Source: Diadema setosum (lineage: Eukaryota > Echinodermata > Echinoidea > Diadematoida > Diadematidae). Taken from it: DNA of 64,000 nt. The notes under the pieces are model-generated. The model was given only the letters and a program-made list of their open reading frames with translations, was not told the DNA's origin and did not search any database. The DNA lies in assembly GCA_033980235.1 (NCBI GenBank), contig CM067065.1:27902655-27966654 (forward strand), read 5' to 3'. Each line of letters starts with the position of its first letter. Position 1 is the first letter of the stretch. Made by a program: the position numbers and the translations under genes. Shown here piece by piece: positions 41,683-53,600 of the stretch.

Positions 41683-42053
41683 CTGAGATAGATGGTGTTA
41701 CTGCGCTTGTCTTTTGAAGTATAGAGGTCAAGTGCTCTTTCATTACAGCCAGCAATTATGGTACATTTATTCAACAAAGATTTGTATCGATGTTTAATGC
41801 AGAGTCTATGTGCCTCTTTAATCACCTCTACAAATGTAAAAACTGCGTACATAGGCCCATTGGCATACGAAAAGGCTGGGTTGATGTATCGTCGGATTTC
41901 TCTTCGAAGTTAATTGCATTCGTTGAATTAACATTCGTCTAGTCGTCTCTACCTCTTTGGGAATATAATACTTGACAGCGGGAAGTAGAAGAAACACAGT
42001 AGCAACAACAATGGAGATCGCAACGTGATATATCTGGACATTTGGGAGTAGAG
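41521..42053 (-). CDS. Gene C fragment: transmembrane exon plus tail exon with no upstream modules seen
   Basis: Exons 42053-41953 and 41682-41521 join in phase 0 and end at TGA (41523-41521). The first has a phase-1 acceptor like the membrane exons of B and D. I found no EGF, kringle or leader exon on the minus strand between here and the gene D tail at 50.56 kb. Three readings are possible: a relict of a degraded paralogue, an alternative 3' end for gene D transcripts, or a gene whose upstream exons I failed to see. Confidence 0.55.
41953..42053 (-). CDS. Gene C membrane exon
   Basis: The acceptor CTCGTTTCTAG is phase 1. The donor AAAGAG|GTAGAG is phase 0 and has the same final AAAGAG as gene D. 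Translation is LLPNVQIYHV followed by AISIVVATVFLLLPAV and KYYIPKE, one hydrophobic helix flanked by polar residues. The helix itself is only weakly similar to those of B and D; the exon phases and the tail exon make the link. Confidence 0.6.
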
Positions 42054-43646
42054 CTAGAAACGAGATATGGCTTAAACATATCAACGCTAAAGTTAAGAAG
42101 CTCTTCTTCCTTATGACGTGCATGTCCCTGAGTACCTTCAATATTGCTTACTCATATTTCAGATTATTATTACTTTTTTTACATGCATATCACCTTTCGT
42201 CGTACATATTGTATGTTTGTTTTATAGTCTCTTTATTACAGTAAAGAGATAGCTATTTGTGACTCTGCATCGAAGAACAACCAAAAAGCTTCCAGACATA
42301 ACGTTTTTTTTTTTTTCTGTTAAGGGGGGGGGGGGATCCTACAAGAGCAGATCTTAAACGTTAAATTTACGTTTAACTCTAACCTATGTAGAAAATAGAA
42401 GGGAAAAAACACTGAAGACTTTTTTTTTTTTAGTTTATTTCAGGGTCAAGTAGTTAATCCTCTTCAATCCACACTCGAATATTGAGATTGTGGTGCAACA
42501 TGCATTCAACGCTGCATCTTGCGTATGTTTTGCCATTGTAACCGTTGCTCTATGTCATCTGTTTTAAGCAGACCTTCTGCCATATTCGAAGTGAAATCGT
42601 TTTGCATGGAAAGATGACTTCCTTAATGATGGTCGTTCAGCGGCAACATAATTGGCATGGGTGGAGCGGGCCAAATGGACCCGGTTGTGTCAATCGTACA
42701 CGTCCGTCATTTATGTTTCTCAGTGATTGATACTGACAATCCTTATTGAGCCAAGTGTTGATTTGCAGACGTACTACATAGGGGCTTCTGGAACTGATAG
42801 GGTTGCTCTTGGGACCTGTGGCCTCCATGTTTTACGGCCTCTACTAGTCCTGTTCGCGCAGCAAACGGTTGTGTATACACGGAGTATACACATGAATAAG
42901 TGCGCAGTTCAGGCAGATTATGCATGTAGCCTGCTCGGTCGCCGCTGAAATTTTGACACCTCCCAGCATTTTTTTTTTTTTTTTAAGATGTCGAGCAGGC
43001 TATAAAACTCCAGCGATGCCCAAGCGATGCCCTGACGCTTTCCAGTAGGTCACCGGTCGATTTTAAGTATATTAAAAAAAGGAAAAAAAAAACGAAATAT
43101 GGGGATCTTCTCCGCGCAGAGAATGAGCAGTCAGCGAGCGATGCCCCATTGGCAACAGGACGATCTCCCACCGGCCACCGGCCGATTTTTGCGAAAACGC
43201 TCAGCGACTGATGGGTGATCGATAAGTCGATAAGTCATCTACCGGTGTCCCGTAGGCGTCCCGGCGGCTGCCCGCCGGTATCTGCCGGGAATTTCTCACA
43301 AGCTACCTAGGTTTATTCATTTAAATATATAATGTGATTTGTGCTGTGATAATCAAGTAACTAATTAAGATGAAACTCGAGGCTAAAGATTTAAGAGTTT
43401 TATTATACCAACTACCAAACCTTAGTTATGTGAAACCACAGACAACTAGAAGTTAGGAAATCAAATAAAAAGTAAGAAAACCCAAGATATAACAAAGATT
43501 AGAATTTTGCAAAGTATCCTTTTTTGCTTCAATATCTAACAATGGTATTTCTATTTAATTCCATATATTTATTTCCCCATCTCTTGTCATTCATGACTTT
43601 TTCCATTCAACTGGCCTTTAATAAATGATAATATAACCAAACTATA

Positions 43647-45099
43647 TGTGACCCGCTACAACAAAAGGGTCCTAAAGTCGCACACAGTCGAAGCCGTGAA
43701 AATCGAGTTTGAAGTCAGAGCATCAAAATTGGTAGAAAAATATGATTTTCTGATTTTTACATGTTTTTATAGCCTGACATGTCTTCTATCATCTGTCGAA
43801 ATTTTGAAGCAAAATGATAAAAGGAAAGACCAAAAAATAGCGTTTTTCTGGGCCATGTTTTTTGGCGTTTCAACGAAGCAGAAACTGGTTCGAAAATTTG
43901 GATTGAGCGCCACAGATAGGCTCCGCCCCTACCAACGACCAGAGTGATATCATTGGTCAGTTTGCTGCTTGCCGCTAACCGAAGCGTGAAACTCGCATAC
44001 TGCCCAGTCGACTGGTGTGTGCGGCGGGGTGCGCTATGCCCAGTTGCTTCTCCTGGCATCCTGGTCACTGATTGGTTAGTGAGGAGACCGCCGACGCTGT
44101 GCTTGAATGAGCATGTCGGGAGTTGCTAGGGCTTACCTTCTATTGTCCGGAGGTGAAAACTGACTTGCGAGTCCCTTGATCACGGATTGCATCGCAAGGA
44201 AAACTTTTAGTGCGCTTTTCTCGAAACAGTGATTTCCCAGACGTCTCGACTTGCTCTTTTTCAACAGTGATATCTCGGCAGCCGATTATTTTTAAGAGAT
44301 GTGTTGTATATCAATTTAAAGCAGAAAGATTAGGGAAGTATGTCATGCAATTTTCAAATAATCGACCTCGCGCGACTTTAGGATCATTTGTGACCGTGCA
44401 CCTCAAAACGAACATAAAGTCGCACACACTGATTTTGCGTGATGACTGAAAATAAGTGAAATGGGTCAACCTAGCCGAACTTGACTTTTTCATATTTTCT
44501 GAAAGAGCGGGTCTTCTTTTACATTATGCTAAAATTTGGTATCATAAAATGGGCAGGAAAGTGTGTTGCTTCAGCAGTTTATCTCGAAAATATTTGGTAG
44601 AATAGTTTGATTAGGTGTATCTTTAGAATCCCTTTTTCATTTCTGAAAAACCTTGTCCACACTCTTCAATTTCAACTCTTATATTTTTTGAAAGGATAGT
44701 GCTACTGCTTTGAAAATTGACATTAATTACGGACAGAATGTGTTAATGAGACAGGTATAATTTCACTTTAATTTGATAATCTCTTCATTGTTGTTACTCT
44801 GGTGGTTTACTTTCTGTTTTTTGTCCCATTCATCGCACAGCCAGCACGGTTTGGTAAAGATTAAGCGCTTGAATAGACACTGTACTTCAGAGCCTCTTTT
44901 CTCAGTTCACTCTTTTCCTCAGTTTGTGCTTTCTTTCCAATATTTAGATTGGTTAGGAGAGTCCATTTGATTTGGGTTATACATCATTTTAAAGCTTAAA
45001 GTCTGCTCTTTCAGAATATGGTCTTAACTAAAAATTCATGTCTGGCGACTTTTTGTTTGTTTTGAGGTGCAGAGTCACATTTTGCTGTAGCGGGTCACA
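43647..45099. mobile_element. TGTGACCCGCTACAAC-family element, interrupted by a nested element
   Basis: Starts TGTGACCCGCTACAACAAAA and ends TTTTGCTGTAGCGGGTCACA. The interior is interrupted at 44389-45079 by a TGTGACC(G)TGCA element. Without it the element is about 760 bases. Relatives lie at 33129-33768 and 10705-11250. Confidence 0.78.
44389..45079. mobile_element. TGTGACC-family element nested in another element
   Basis: Starts TGTGACCGTGCACCTCAAAA and ends TTTTGAGGTGCAGAGTCACA. Host sequence 'gactttaggatcatt' lies to the left and 'ttttgctgtagcgggtcaca' to the right, so this insertion is the younger event. Confidence 0.82.
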
Positions 45100-45761
45100 T
45101 ATATTACTAAATCTACGTATCGACACTAACTTTTTGCCTTCATCTCTTTTACCCCAAAGTGGTAGTCCCTGTCTTCCATGTCCCTCATGTTGGTTGCCGA
45201 GGTGTTCAGATGCTGAGATTTTGGTGGGGTTTCCTTGCCTCTATCGCTCCCCAGCTTCTTCCACATTGCCCTGGCTTCTCTTTCCCATCTAGTCCTTCCT
45301 TCAGTGCTTCGATTTGTCATTTTTATCTTTATCATTTAGTCCCCAAATCGCTCGACGGCGACCGCTCGATCTATTCCATCGGTTTTCCTCTGTGCTTTTG
45401 ACATTTTTGTCTCTATTATTTTTGTTCCCTAAATCGCTCGGCGGCTACCGCTTGATTAGGTCAGTGACTGGGCGGTTGCCGCTCGGACACCGAGCGTATT
45501 TTGCTCAGCAAGTGACAACTGATCGGTGCCGGTGAAATTTTAACTCCGCGTTAAAACTTCAGCGGCGACCGACCGATGCCCTAAAAATCAGTGGTGCCTG
45601 GTCAGTCACTGGTCGATCACCGGTCGTTGTCCGTCCGAAATTGGCTAAAAACACGCCGAACGGACGCCGAGCAGGCTGATTTTGGGGGTTGTGACCGTAG
45701 CCTTCTGTAGCATGTTTATTAAAAGATAATGATATGGAATTACTGTACAAGCTCTAAATAT

Positions 45762-45904
45762 GGGGGTGTTTCAAGAAGCTGTTCGTAAGGTTACGAACGA
45801 CTTTCGAAGGACTGGTGATCAGTTCTTGTGCTGAATTATTGAAATTCTGAGAAGTATAGCACATCATTCTTAACTATTCGAAAAGCTTCATGAAACAGGG
45901 CCCT
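45762..45904. mobile_element. Short MITE with GTTTCAAGAAGCT termini
   Basis: Starts GGGGGTGTTTCAAGAAGCT and ends AAGCTTCATGAAACAGGGCCC as imperfect inverted repeats. It contains an internal palindrome around 'gttacgaacgac'. It has the GTTTCAT-type ends and no coding capacity. Confidence 0.55.
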
Positions 45905-46419
45905 GACAAGTGTATAAAACACTATGACAAACTCCTCTGTTGTTTTCTGTAGTTTTGTCTTTGATGGAGGTTCTTGTGATTACACACGTTGTAATTTATC
46001 ACGAAATTGACGCTTGACTCAAAAGAGTGTATCCTTACAAATTATCCCGCTGCAATAAGAATAAAGATACATAGTAAATAAATAAATTAATAAATATATC
46101 AATCTATGAATAAAGATAGATAGACAAATGAATAACTAAACTAAACTACATCAGGCTGAAATCTAATGATAGAAAATGAATAAATTGATAGTTTAAATGC
46201 CAAAGCAGATAAACGCCATTTTCAAAGAGTTTGAAGAAAGGTTATCATCAAGTAGATAACAGGAAGGTTAAATTTTTCTCTTATATTTTACTCGTACTCG
46301 ATCATGATATTGAAAAATGACATAATCTTTAATTATTACTATTTTTCATATCAACACATTCATCCCCAAATACGCCATTTTGAAAAAAAAAAAGAATACA
46401 TTGTATTTATCATTAAAGG

Positions 46420-46463
<44 letters not shown>

Positions 46464-46466
<3 letters not shown>

Positions 46467-46713
46467 AAGAGTTTGTTTGCAAAAACCGATAAGTCCATTT
46501 TTGAAGATTTTGAAGTACGGTCTCTGTCATAAAGTACAAAATAATACTTTTAGATGATATATTGGTCACTACATATAAAGGTACATTTTTGAAGTTATAG
46601 TCAAAAGAAGCAAAACATTTCTTATTATTTTCTTTATTTTTCTTGACCTTTAATCGCAAATATCTCCGTTTGGCAAATATGGACTTATCGGTTTTTGGAA
46701 ACAAACTCTTCAT
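46464..46713. mobile_element. GAAGAGTTTGTTTGC-family MITE
   Basis: About 250 bases. The left end (GGAAGAGTTTGTTTGCAAAA) has one change and the right end GAAACAAACTCTTCAT is intact. A TA repeat precedes it. It is separated from the copy at 47183 by a foldback element. Confidence 0.8.
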
Positions 46714-46722
46714 ATATATCAT

Positions 46723-47175
46723 AGCTCGGCACTAACTTTTTTGTTTGGTGGCCCGGAGGGCCCACCAAAATCCTAAATTTCAAATTTTTGGTGGCCCGAG
46801 AGAAAAATTTGGTGTCCCCCCAAAAAAAACAAACAAACAAACAAACAAACAAACAAACATTAAAAGTCTTTTTTTTAATGAGTCAAAAGTTTATGATAGT
46901 AAGAATTAGAAGTTGGACATATCTTCTCATAAATAAACTTGAACAAAGTACTTGAAACACTCACTCTCAGGCACTCATTCAGTCCTTTTCATCCATCCTT
47001 TAAACAAATTTAACTGCTAATTTCCGGCGCAAAAAGTTACCAATTTATTGACATACTTTTCAAAAAAATTTGGTGGCCCGAGGCGGGCCACCAAATTTGC
47101 CCTTTTTTGAAATTCGGTGACCCGACTTTCATTTTTGTGGCCCCGGGCCACCGGGCCACCGTTAGTGTCGAGCCC
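46723..47175. mobile_element. Foldback element rich in GGTGGCCCG motifs
   Basis: Ends GCTCGGCACTAAC and GTTAGTGTCGAGC are inverted repeats. Both arms repeat 'ggtggcccga' and its complement 'cgggccacc', with (CAAA)n in the loop. No coding frame of note. Confidence 0.65.
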
Positions 47176-47182
47176 TGTATAT

Positions 47183-47433
47183 ATGAAGGGTTTGTTTGCA
47201 AAAACCGATAAGTCCATTTTTGAAGATTTTTAAGTACGATCTCTGTCATAAAGTACAAAATAATACCTTTTAAATGATACATTGGGCACTACATATAAAG
47301 GTATATTTTTGAAGTTATGGTCAAAAGAAGCAAAAATTTTCTTATTATTCTCTTTATTTTTCTTGACCTTTAATCGCAAATATCTCCATTTGGCAAATAT
47401 GGACTTATCGGTTTTTGCAAACAAACTCTTCAT
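47183..47433. mobile_element. GAAGAGTTTGTTTGC-family MITE
   Basis: About 251 bases with left end ATGAAGGGTTTGTTTGCAAA and right end TTTGCAAACAAACTCTTCAT. It has the same orientation as the copy at 46464. Confidence 0.8.
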
Positions 47434-47858
47434 ATATACATAGATAGATAAAGAAAGGGAAAGGGGGAAATAAAACGGAGAAAAACGCATAAACAAGTTA
47501 GATGAGGCATGGAGTACTCGAATACGTAATTTTTTTAATATACTACTTACATTTGGTATCTTTATCATTTTGTTTACCTATGCTTCAAGGTGGCTTTAAT
47601 GTGTTATCAGTTAGAACATACCATATCAAATAAAAATTGCAAAACTGAACAAGTTGTCAATCATGACGTAGGTGTTCTTCCATTAAGAAGAAACAACAGA
47701 TTTCACACAAAAAGAAACATGAATTTAGCTGCAAAAATAAAACTAAAATCGCTATGATATCTTGAAAGCCTAAAAGATCAATAAAGGCTAAAAATGATGA
47801 AGGAAAATAAAGAATCTTCTGTCAGATCGTTTTGTTTCATGTAATTGTATTTTGTATA

Positions 47859-48486
47859 TGTGACCGTGCATCACAAAACAAACAAAAAGTCGTACTTGAT
47901 TATGCGTGAGGACTGAAAAAAAAGGGTGAAATGGGTCAACTAAGTCAATCTTGAATTTTTATATATTTTCTACAAGAACTCTTCTTCTTCTACATTATTG
48001 TTTAGTTTGGGATCATAACATGAATGGGAAAGTGTGTTTTCAGCAGTTTTTCTACAACTTTTTTTTTTTTGGGGGGGGGGGGGAGGGAGGAGTACAATGA
48101 TCACGTATGTCTCAGAGCACATTTGCACACTCTTCACTTTCAAGTCTAATAACTTTTGAAGGATATCGCTACGGACAGAATATATCGATAGAACATGCTC
48201 AATTTCAGCTTAATCTGACAATCCATTCACTGTTCTTGCTCCGGTGGCTTACATCCGGTGTTTTGTCCCTTTCATCGTACAGCGTAAAGATTAAGCGCTT
48301 GAATACACCCTGTACCTCAGAGCTCTTTTCTCAGTTCACACTTTCCAGAGAGTGTACTCTTTTTCAAGTATTTTGGTAGATTAGGAGAGTCCATTTGAAT
48401 TAGTTTATACATCATTTTAAAGCTTAGATTCTCCTTTTTCAGAATTTGTCTAGCGACTTTTTGTTAGCTTTGTGATGCAGGGTCAC
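47859..48486. mobile_element. TGTGACC-family element
   Basis: Starts TGTGACCGTGCATCACAAAA and ends TTTGTGATGCAGGGTCACA: both termini, about 628 bases. The body matches the other family copies in reverse orientation. Confidence 0.78.
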
Positions 48487-49249
48487 ATGTATGTTTCATG
48501 TTCATGTGTGTTATCTATATGTTTTGAAAAATAAAAGTATGTCATTTTTATCTCATGATGCACGGACAGGAGGAAGAACAGCCGTCTGGCTGAATCATGT
48601 GGCGTGCTGAAATAAATAAATAAATTGAAATGGAATATAAATCCAAATGAAATAACAGAAGAAGCAATAATTAACAAAAATGGAAGAAATCTGAGTTGTT
48701 TGGGTTTTTTTTTCCACATCAGGAAATTGTAAATTGCGTTTGGTTCTTGAATTCGTCTTATGAATTCTTAAATTACCAAATCAAAATAATGAAATAGAGA
48801 AATTCTGTTCACGAATCATCTTTATGCATATTACTCCCTTTGTCATTTGAAGTTTGAGTTGACAGAAAACTCTTATTTTACCCCTTTAGTTTCCCACTTT
48901 GTTTTTGTTAGAGGTTATAAAGAAATAAAGAGAACGAAAACTCATTTTTGCTATTTCATTCAGGTCTCTCATTGTGTTAAACTGGTCTTTTGTTGTCATT
49001 GTTATCGAGAAGGGCATTTGCAAATGAAAGACAACATGTCATTTTTTGCAATTTTCACTTTTGTGCCTTGGGGGACAAAAACAAAGGCGTTCACCCATGC
49101 ATAACGTTTCTTTTAAAATTACCCTACTAGCTTGATAGCCAAAGAAATTACCTTTAATATGGTATATAATAAATTGATTTTCATCAAATCTTCCATGAAA
49201 AATATGGACTCGAAAAAGTGTTAACTTACTATTTTTTGGGAGTTGAGTG

Positions 49250-50116
49250 TTTGTGAAACGAGTCAACCTAGTCAATCTGTCTTCTTTCTCTTTTCCTACT
49301 TTCTGAATAGCAATTCTTCTTCTACACTTAGGTCTACAACTAAGTTTGGATTCATAGAACTTTTTTTTAGAACACTCTCAATTTTAGCTTTATCTGATAA
49401 TAGATTTATTGCTGAAAGCAAATTAAATAAATTTCACACCTCAACTTTATTGTTGCAATATAGTGGTTTACATCCTGTTTTGTTCGTTCCATCCATTGCA
49501 CAGGTAGCACATCGTGGTAAGATTAACCCTTTAACATTTGAAGATTGTGCACATAATGGCCTTTTTTCCCTGGAAGGCACAGCATTATTCCTCCCATTTC
49601 GTCAATTTCTTTCAAAATTATGCCAAATAGATTAGTACATGGTTATTTTTGTAAATTATAACATAATAATTGTTCATTTGAAAGTCTATTAAGACTTCTT
49701 TTTTTTTCCGAAGAGACTTATGTTTTACAGAAATAATTCTTACATACTTTTGGTGACCTTTGAGCTACTTAAAATTAAGTGATTATCTTTTCTATATGAA
49801 AACAATAAATATATAGTAAAGCAAAAACCTATGAAAAATGCGGAATGGTGGTTTAGGTTCGTATAGTTACTAATATGTTAAGAGATTGAATTTACTCTAT
49901 ACATCAGAGACTCTTTTGTCAGGGCACACTTGTCATACTTCGCTTTCTTTTCACTATTTAGGTATGTTACGAGAGTCCATTTGATTTAAGTTATATGCCT
50001 ATAGTTATTTGAGTTATATCTTTTTGTTAAGATTATGGTCAGGTCTTTCAGAATCTGCCATTTACTATAAATCTATGTGCGGCATCTTTTTGGTTAGTGC
50101 TGTGATGCAGGGTCAC
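49250..50116. mobile_element. Degraded TGTGACC-family element(s), right end clear
   Basis: The right end reads GCTGTGATGCAGGGTCACA at 50098-50116. Scattered body matches ('ccattgcacaggtagcac', 'gagagtccatttgat') extend leftwards. The left boundary is uncertain and more than one insertion may be present. It lies between the gene C exons and the gene D tail. Confidence 0.5.
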
Positions 50117-50563
50117 ACTTCTGTGAACTTGCTTAGTTGTCTATGATAGCACAGATTATTCGTAAACACAAACTAACAAACAAGCGAACATTAAAATATT
50201 GAAATACCTTCTTCCTGCTTGAAGCAATTTTCATGAAACTTTTGACTTATTGATGCTAAAGAGTGCATGGCGTTGAATGCATCGTGCATTCCTACATGTT
50301 TTAGCTAATCAAAAATCGCATCTAACCCCACCCCCCCCCCCCCCCCGCAAATGTCACTATATAGACGTTCCACGTTTTAAACATATCCTCGAATAGAAAT
50401 CAAATTGAGCGGTTGGTATGATATACATCAAGCAACATGTCTGTTCTCAATTATGCCGTGGATCATCGAACTGTTTCTTTACTTGAATTTGCTGTCTAAA
50501 TACCCGTAGGGGCCGGGGAGAACTCAAAGTATTTCAGGTATGTTGTGCGGTTCGAAAGCTTTA

Positions 50564-50626
50564 TTACAATTCCATCTGGAGCTTGACCAACTTGTACATA
50601 GGCTCTGGCTTCAAAAGTCTCGATGT
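50564..50626 (-). CDS. Gene D exon: cytoplasmic tail and stop
   Basis: The phase-0 acceptor (CTCACACAG) opens TSRLLKPEPMYKLVKLQMEL plus Leu and TAA (50566-50564). PMYKLVKLQ is shared with gene B apart from Tyr/Phe. YKLV fits the Yxx-hydrophobic pattern of clathrin-adaptor sorting signals; that role is inferred. Confidence 0.8.
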   Translation of the reverse strand, partial: TSRLLKPEPMYKLVKLQMEL

Positions 50627-53600
50627 CTGTGTGAGATTCAAAGACAAAACAAAGAAAATGAAGTACATTGTTCAATCATTCAATTGCAGCTTCGTATTGA
50701 TTAAATGTATTTCAGACAATTCATTGTAAACATATGTGCCTGTGTATCAGAAACCAAAAAAAAAAAAAACAAAAAACAAAAAACAAGGAAAACTAAGAAT
50801 TGGTAAAATGGGACACCCCAGTAAATCTTGAGTTTTTCATATTTTCTGAAAGAACACGTCTTCTTCTACATTATGCTAAAATTAGGGATCATAACATGAA
50901 CAGAAAATTGTGTTTTTTAGCCGTTTTTCTCAACCTGTATCTTTTTTTAAATAGTGTAATTAGGTGTGTCTTATAAGAGTCCTTTTTCATTTCTTAGAGT
51001 CCCTGTACATACTTTTAACCTTCAACTCTAATAATTCTCTGCTGGTTTACAACCTTTTTTCCCCCATTCATTACACAGCTACCATAGCTTGGTAAGTATT
51101 AGGCACTTCAGTAGATCCTGTACTTCAGAGCCTCTCTTCTCAGTTCACACTTTCCCGGAATGGAATATGAGGATATGTTAGGAGAGGCCATTTAAAGGGG
51201 AAGGCTAGTAACTGATCAGTGGGAATCAGTGGGAATGCTGAGGGATGATTGTTCCAATCCTCGTGGGATTCATTTAAGAGTACATTATATATCTACTGTT
51301 GTGTGAAAATTCATTGCTTCAGAATGGTCTCATATTCAAGTAATGTGCAGTTAATGTTTCCAGGTTAGCGTGCCTGGTCAGTGACGGGGCATTAAACTGG
51401 ACATTACTTGAATATGAGACCATTCTGAAGCAATGAATTTTCACACAACAGTTGATATATAATGTACTCTTAAATGAATCCCACAAGGATTGGAACAATC
51501 ATCTCTCAGCATTCCTACTGATTCCCACTGATCGGTTACTAGCCACCCCCTTTAAATTGAGTTGTACATCATTTTGAAATTTAACTTCTATTCTTGCTGA
51601 GTCAGCTCTTAACTAAAAGAACTGTAAATGTTGACGTGTTCGATGACAGTAAAACAGACGCAAAAAAGGAGATAAATAAAAACACACAAAAGTCATAAAT
51701 ATATTCATATAGAAATAAGCATATAATACATTTGTATGTTTTGATTGTTCTTCTTTTTTTCCGCTAATACTGACATTGCGGCATGATTATTTCTTAACAT
51801 ACCTCTTTTGTCGTCTTGACACGCAGACGTACGACTGCATTTACGAGCGCCCGGATTATCAACGGAATTGAGATAGAAACCCCATAGACCGCCATAATGA
51901 CGCCAAACAGCAATCCAAACGGGAAAGCTGAATGTAGCATAATGTACAGCCTAGAAAACGCTAAAATCAAATACCACAAAAACAATGTTAACAAATATTG
52001 GAACACATCCACTTGGTAAACTGGCACATCGTCTACAACCACACTGTCCACTGTTCACCTAGTCTAATGCCATCTCGTCTAAACTCGCTTCGTCTATCTA
52101 TACCAACTCGTTTACCAACCATTTTGTCTAAATGCTATTTAGTCTAATTGCCATTTCTTCTACTAACCATTTAATCTAATCTCTAATTTGTCTAAGTCAC
52201 ATTTCGTCTAATACCCATTATGTCTATTGACCATTTCGTCTATTAATCATTAGGTCTATGAATGAAATAGTCTACAGTTCATTTTGTCTAATAACCAGTT
52301 AGTCTACTCCCAACTGGTCTACACCCAACTCGTCTACTCCCAACTAAGTCTACTCCCAACTGGTCTACTCCCAACTCGTCTACTCCCAACTCGTCTACAC
52401 CCAACTTGTCTACTCCCAACTCGTCTACTCCCAACTGGTCTACTTGTTATATAGTTTTTTTTTGTGTGTCTACTCCAAACTCCTTACTTAAGTCTACTTC
52501 ATCCAGTTTCCTTTCCCATTGAAATAGCTTGAACACTCTTCGTGCCCCATTTGGTTTAAATTTTTTGTTGTAATTATGACAATTTTATTTCTTTTTATTA
52601 AAAAAAATAATGTCACAGTGTGAAAAACTTGCTGTGTTACATTCTTGTGCAAGATGAGTAATTAATATCAGAAGCAATCATGCAGCATTATATATGTCCA
52701 AACTTCAACACTCCATCCATTCACCGTTGATATATAATCATAAGTATGGTAAATATGAAAAGGCACACATGACACGTACATTATCAGTATTCTTTATTAT
52801 GTCTGCCACGTCCTGATATATGTAAACGGTTAAACGGAATACAGTACACGCGTTCATCCGGTGTCAATCCAACTACACGCACACATCGCTCGGATCGTTG
52901 TACCTTTACTTGTGTACCAAACACGATGAAATATTACTCGATAATCCCTTATTCGGGATCCCGCCAAGATCGCTGCATGCATGGACAGAGGTAGACGGGG
53001 TGGGCGGTCGCAATGTAATTCTGTTTCGTATGACTGACAATTCGTTTGTGATGGAGGATTGTAACTGAGCTAGTTTATCATCATTTAATTATTTTACGGC
53101 CAGGATGTTGACTGGTTAGTCGTGTCTCGACCAGCATTAATATGTCTTTATATTCAGCATGTGCGGAATAATTAACAACTTCAAAGAATAGACTATTATT
53201 GATTGTTGTACCAGGGCAGGCCTGGGTTATGAATAATTCGTGACAGTGAGACGGACTGGACACTAGACATAGTGGTATATTCATTATTAGCATGACCAGA
53301 TGGGAATGATCAGTTTGGGTAAATTGTTAGAGTTGGGAGTAGACCAATATTGGGTATATAGACGAGTTGGGAGTAGACGAGTTGGGAGTAGACCAGATGG
53401 GAGTAGATCAGATGGGAGTAGACCAGTTTGGAGTAGACCAATTGGGTATAGACCAGTTGGGAGTAGACCAGTTGGGTGTAGACCAGATGGGTATAGACCA
53501 TGTTGGGTATAGACGAACTAAGGATTGGACGATTTAACTAGACAGAGTGAATGTAGACGAGATGACTTGTAGACGAGGTGGGAGTAGACAGTGGCAGTAG

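Larger units (their letters stand above)
42931..45682. mobile_element. Foldback element with AGCCTGCTCGG termini and GC-rich arms
   Basis: Left 'agcctgctcggtcgccg' and right (reverse complement 'agcctgctcggcgtccg') are inverted. The arms (about 42931-43310 and 45335-45682) repeat CCGGTCG, CGGCGAC and GCGATGCC motifs. The centre contains the nested elements at 43647-45099. The base composition is strikingly more GC-rich than the surroundings. Confidence 0.62.
42054..50563. other. Transposon-rich region without recognised exons
   Basis: Mostly filled by elements at 42931-45682, 45762, 46464, 46723, 47183, 47859 and 49250. Remaining stretches 42060-42930, 45910-46420, 47440-47855 and 48490-49240 show no exon signature. 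Upstream exons of gene C were searched for here and not found. Confidence 0.55.

Noticed and set aside
41818..42141. Possible two-helix GPCR fragment
   Set aside because: The long frame includes intron sequence. Splice sites and phase show only 41953-42053 as an exon, matching the membrane exons of genes B and D.
42545..42948. Short frames on both strands near 42.5-42.9 kb
   Set aside because: No cysteine pattern, splice context or similarity to the neighbouring genes; it is next to a foldback element.
52310..52450. Regular short repeats resembling a CRISPR array
   Set aside because: Units are ~15 bases with no unique spacers, occur inverted at 53.3-53.9 kb, and lie in an animal intron; they are foldback element arms.
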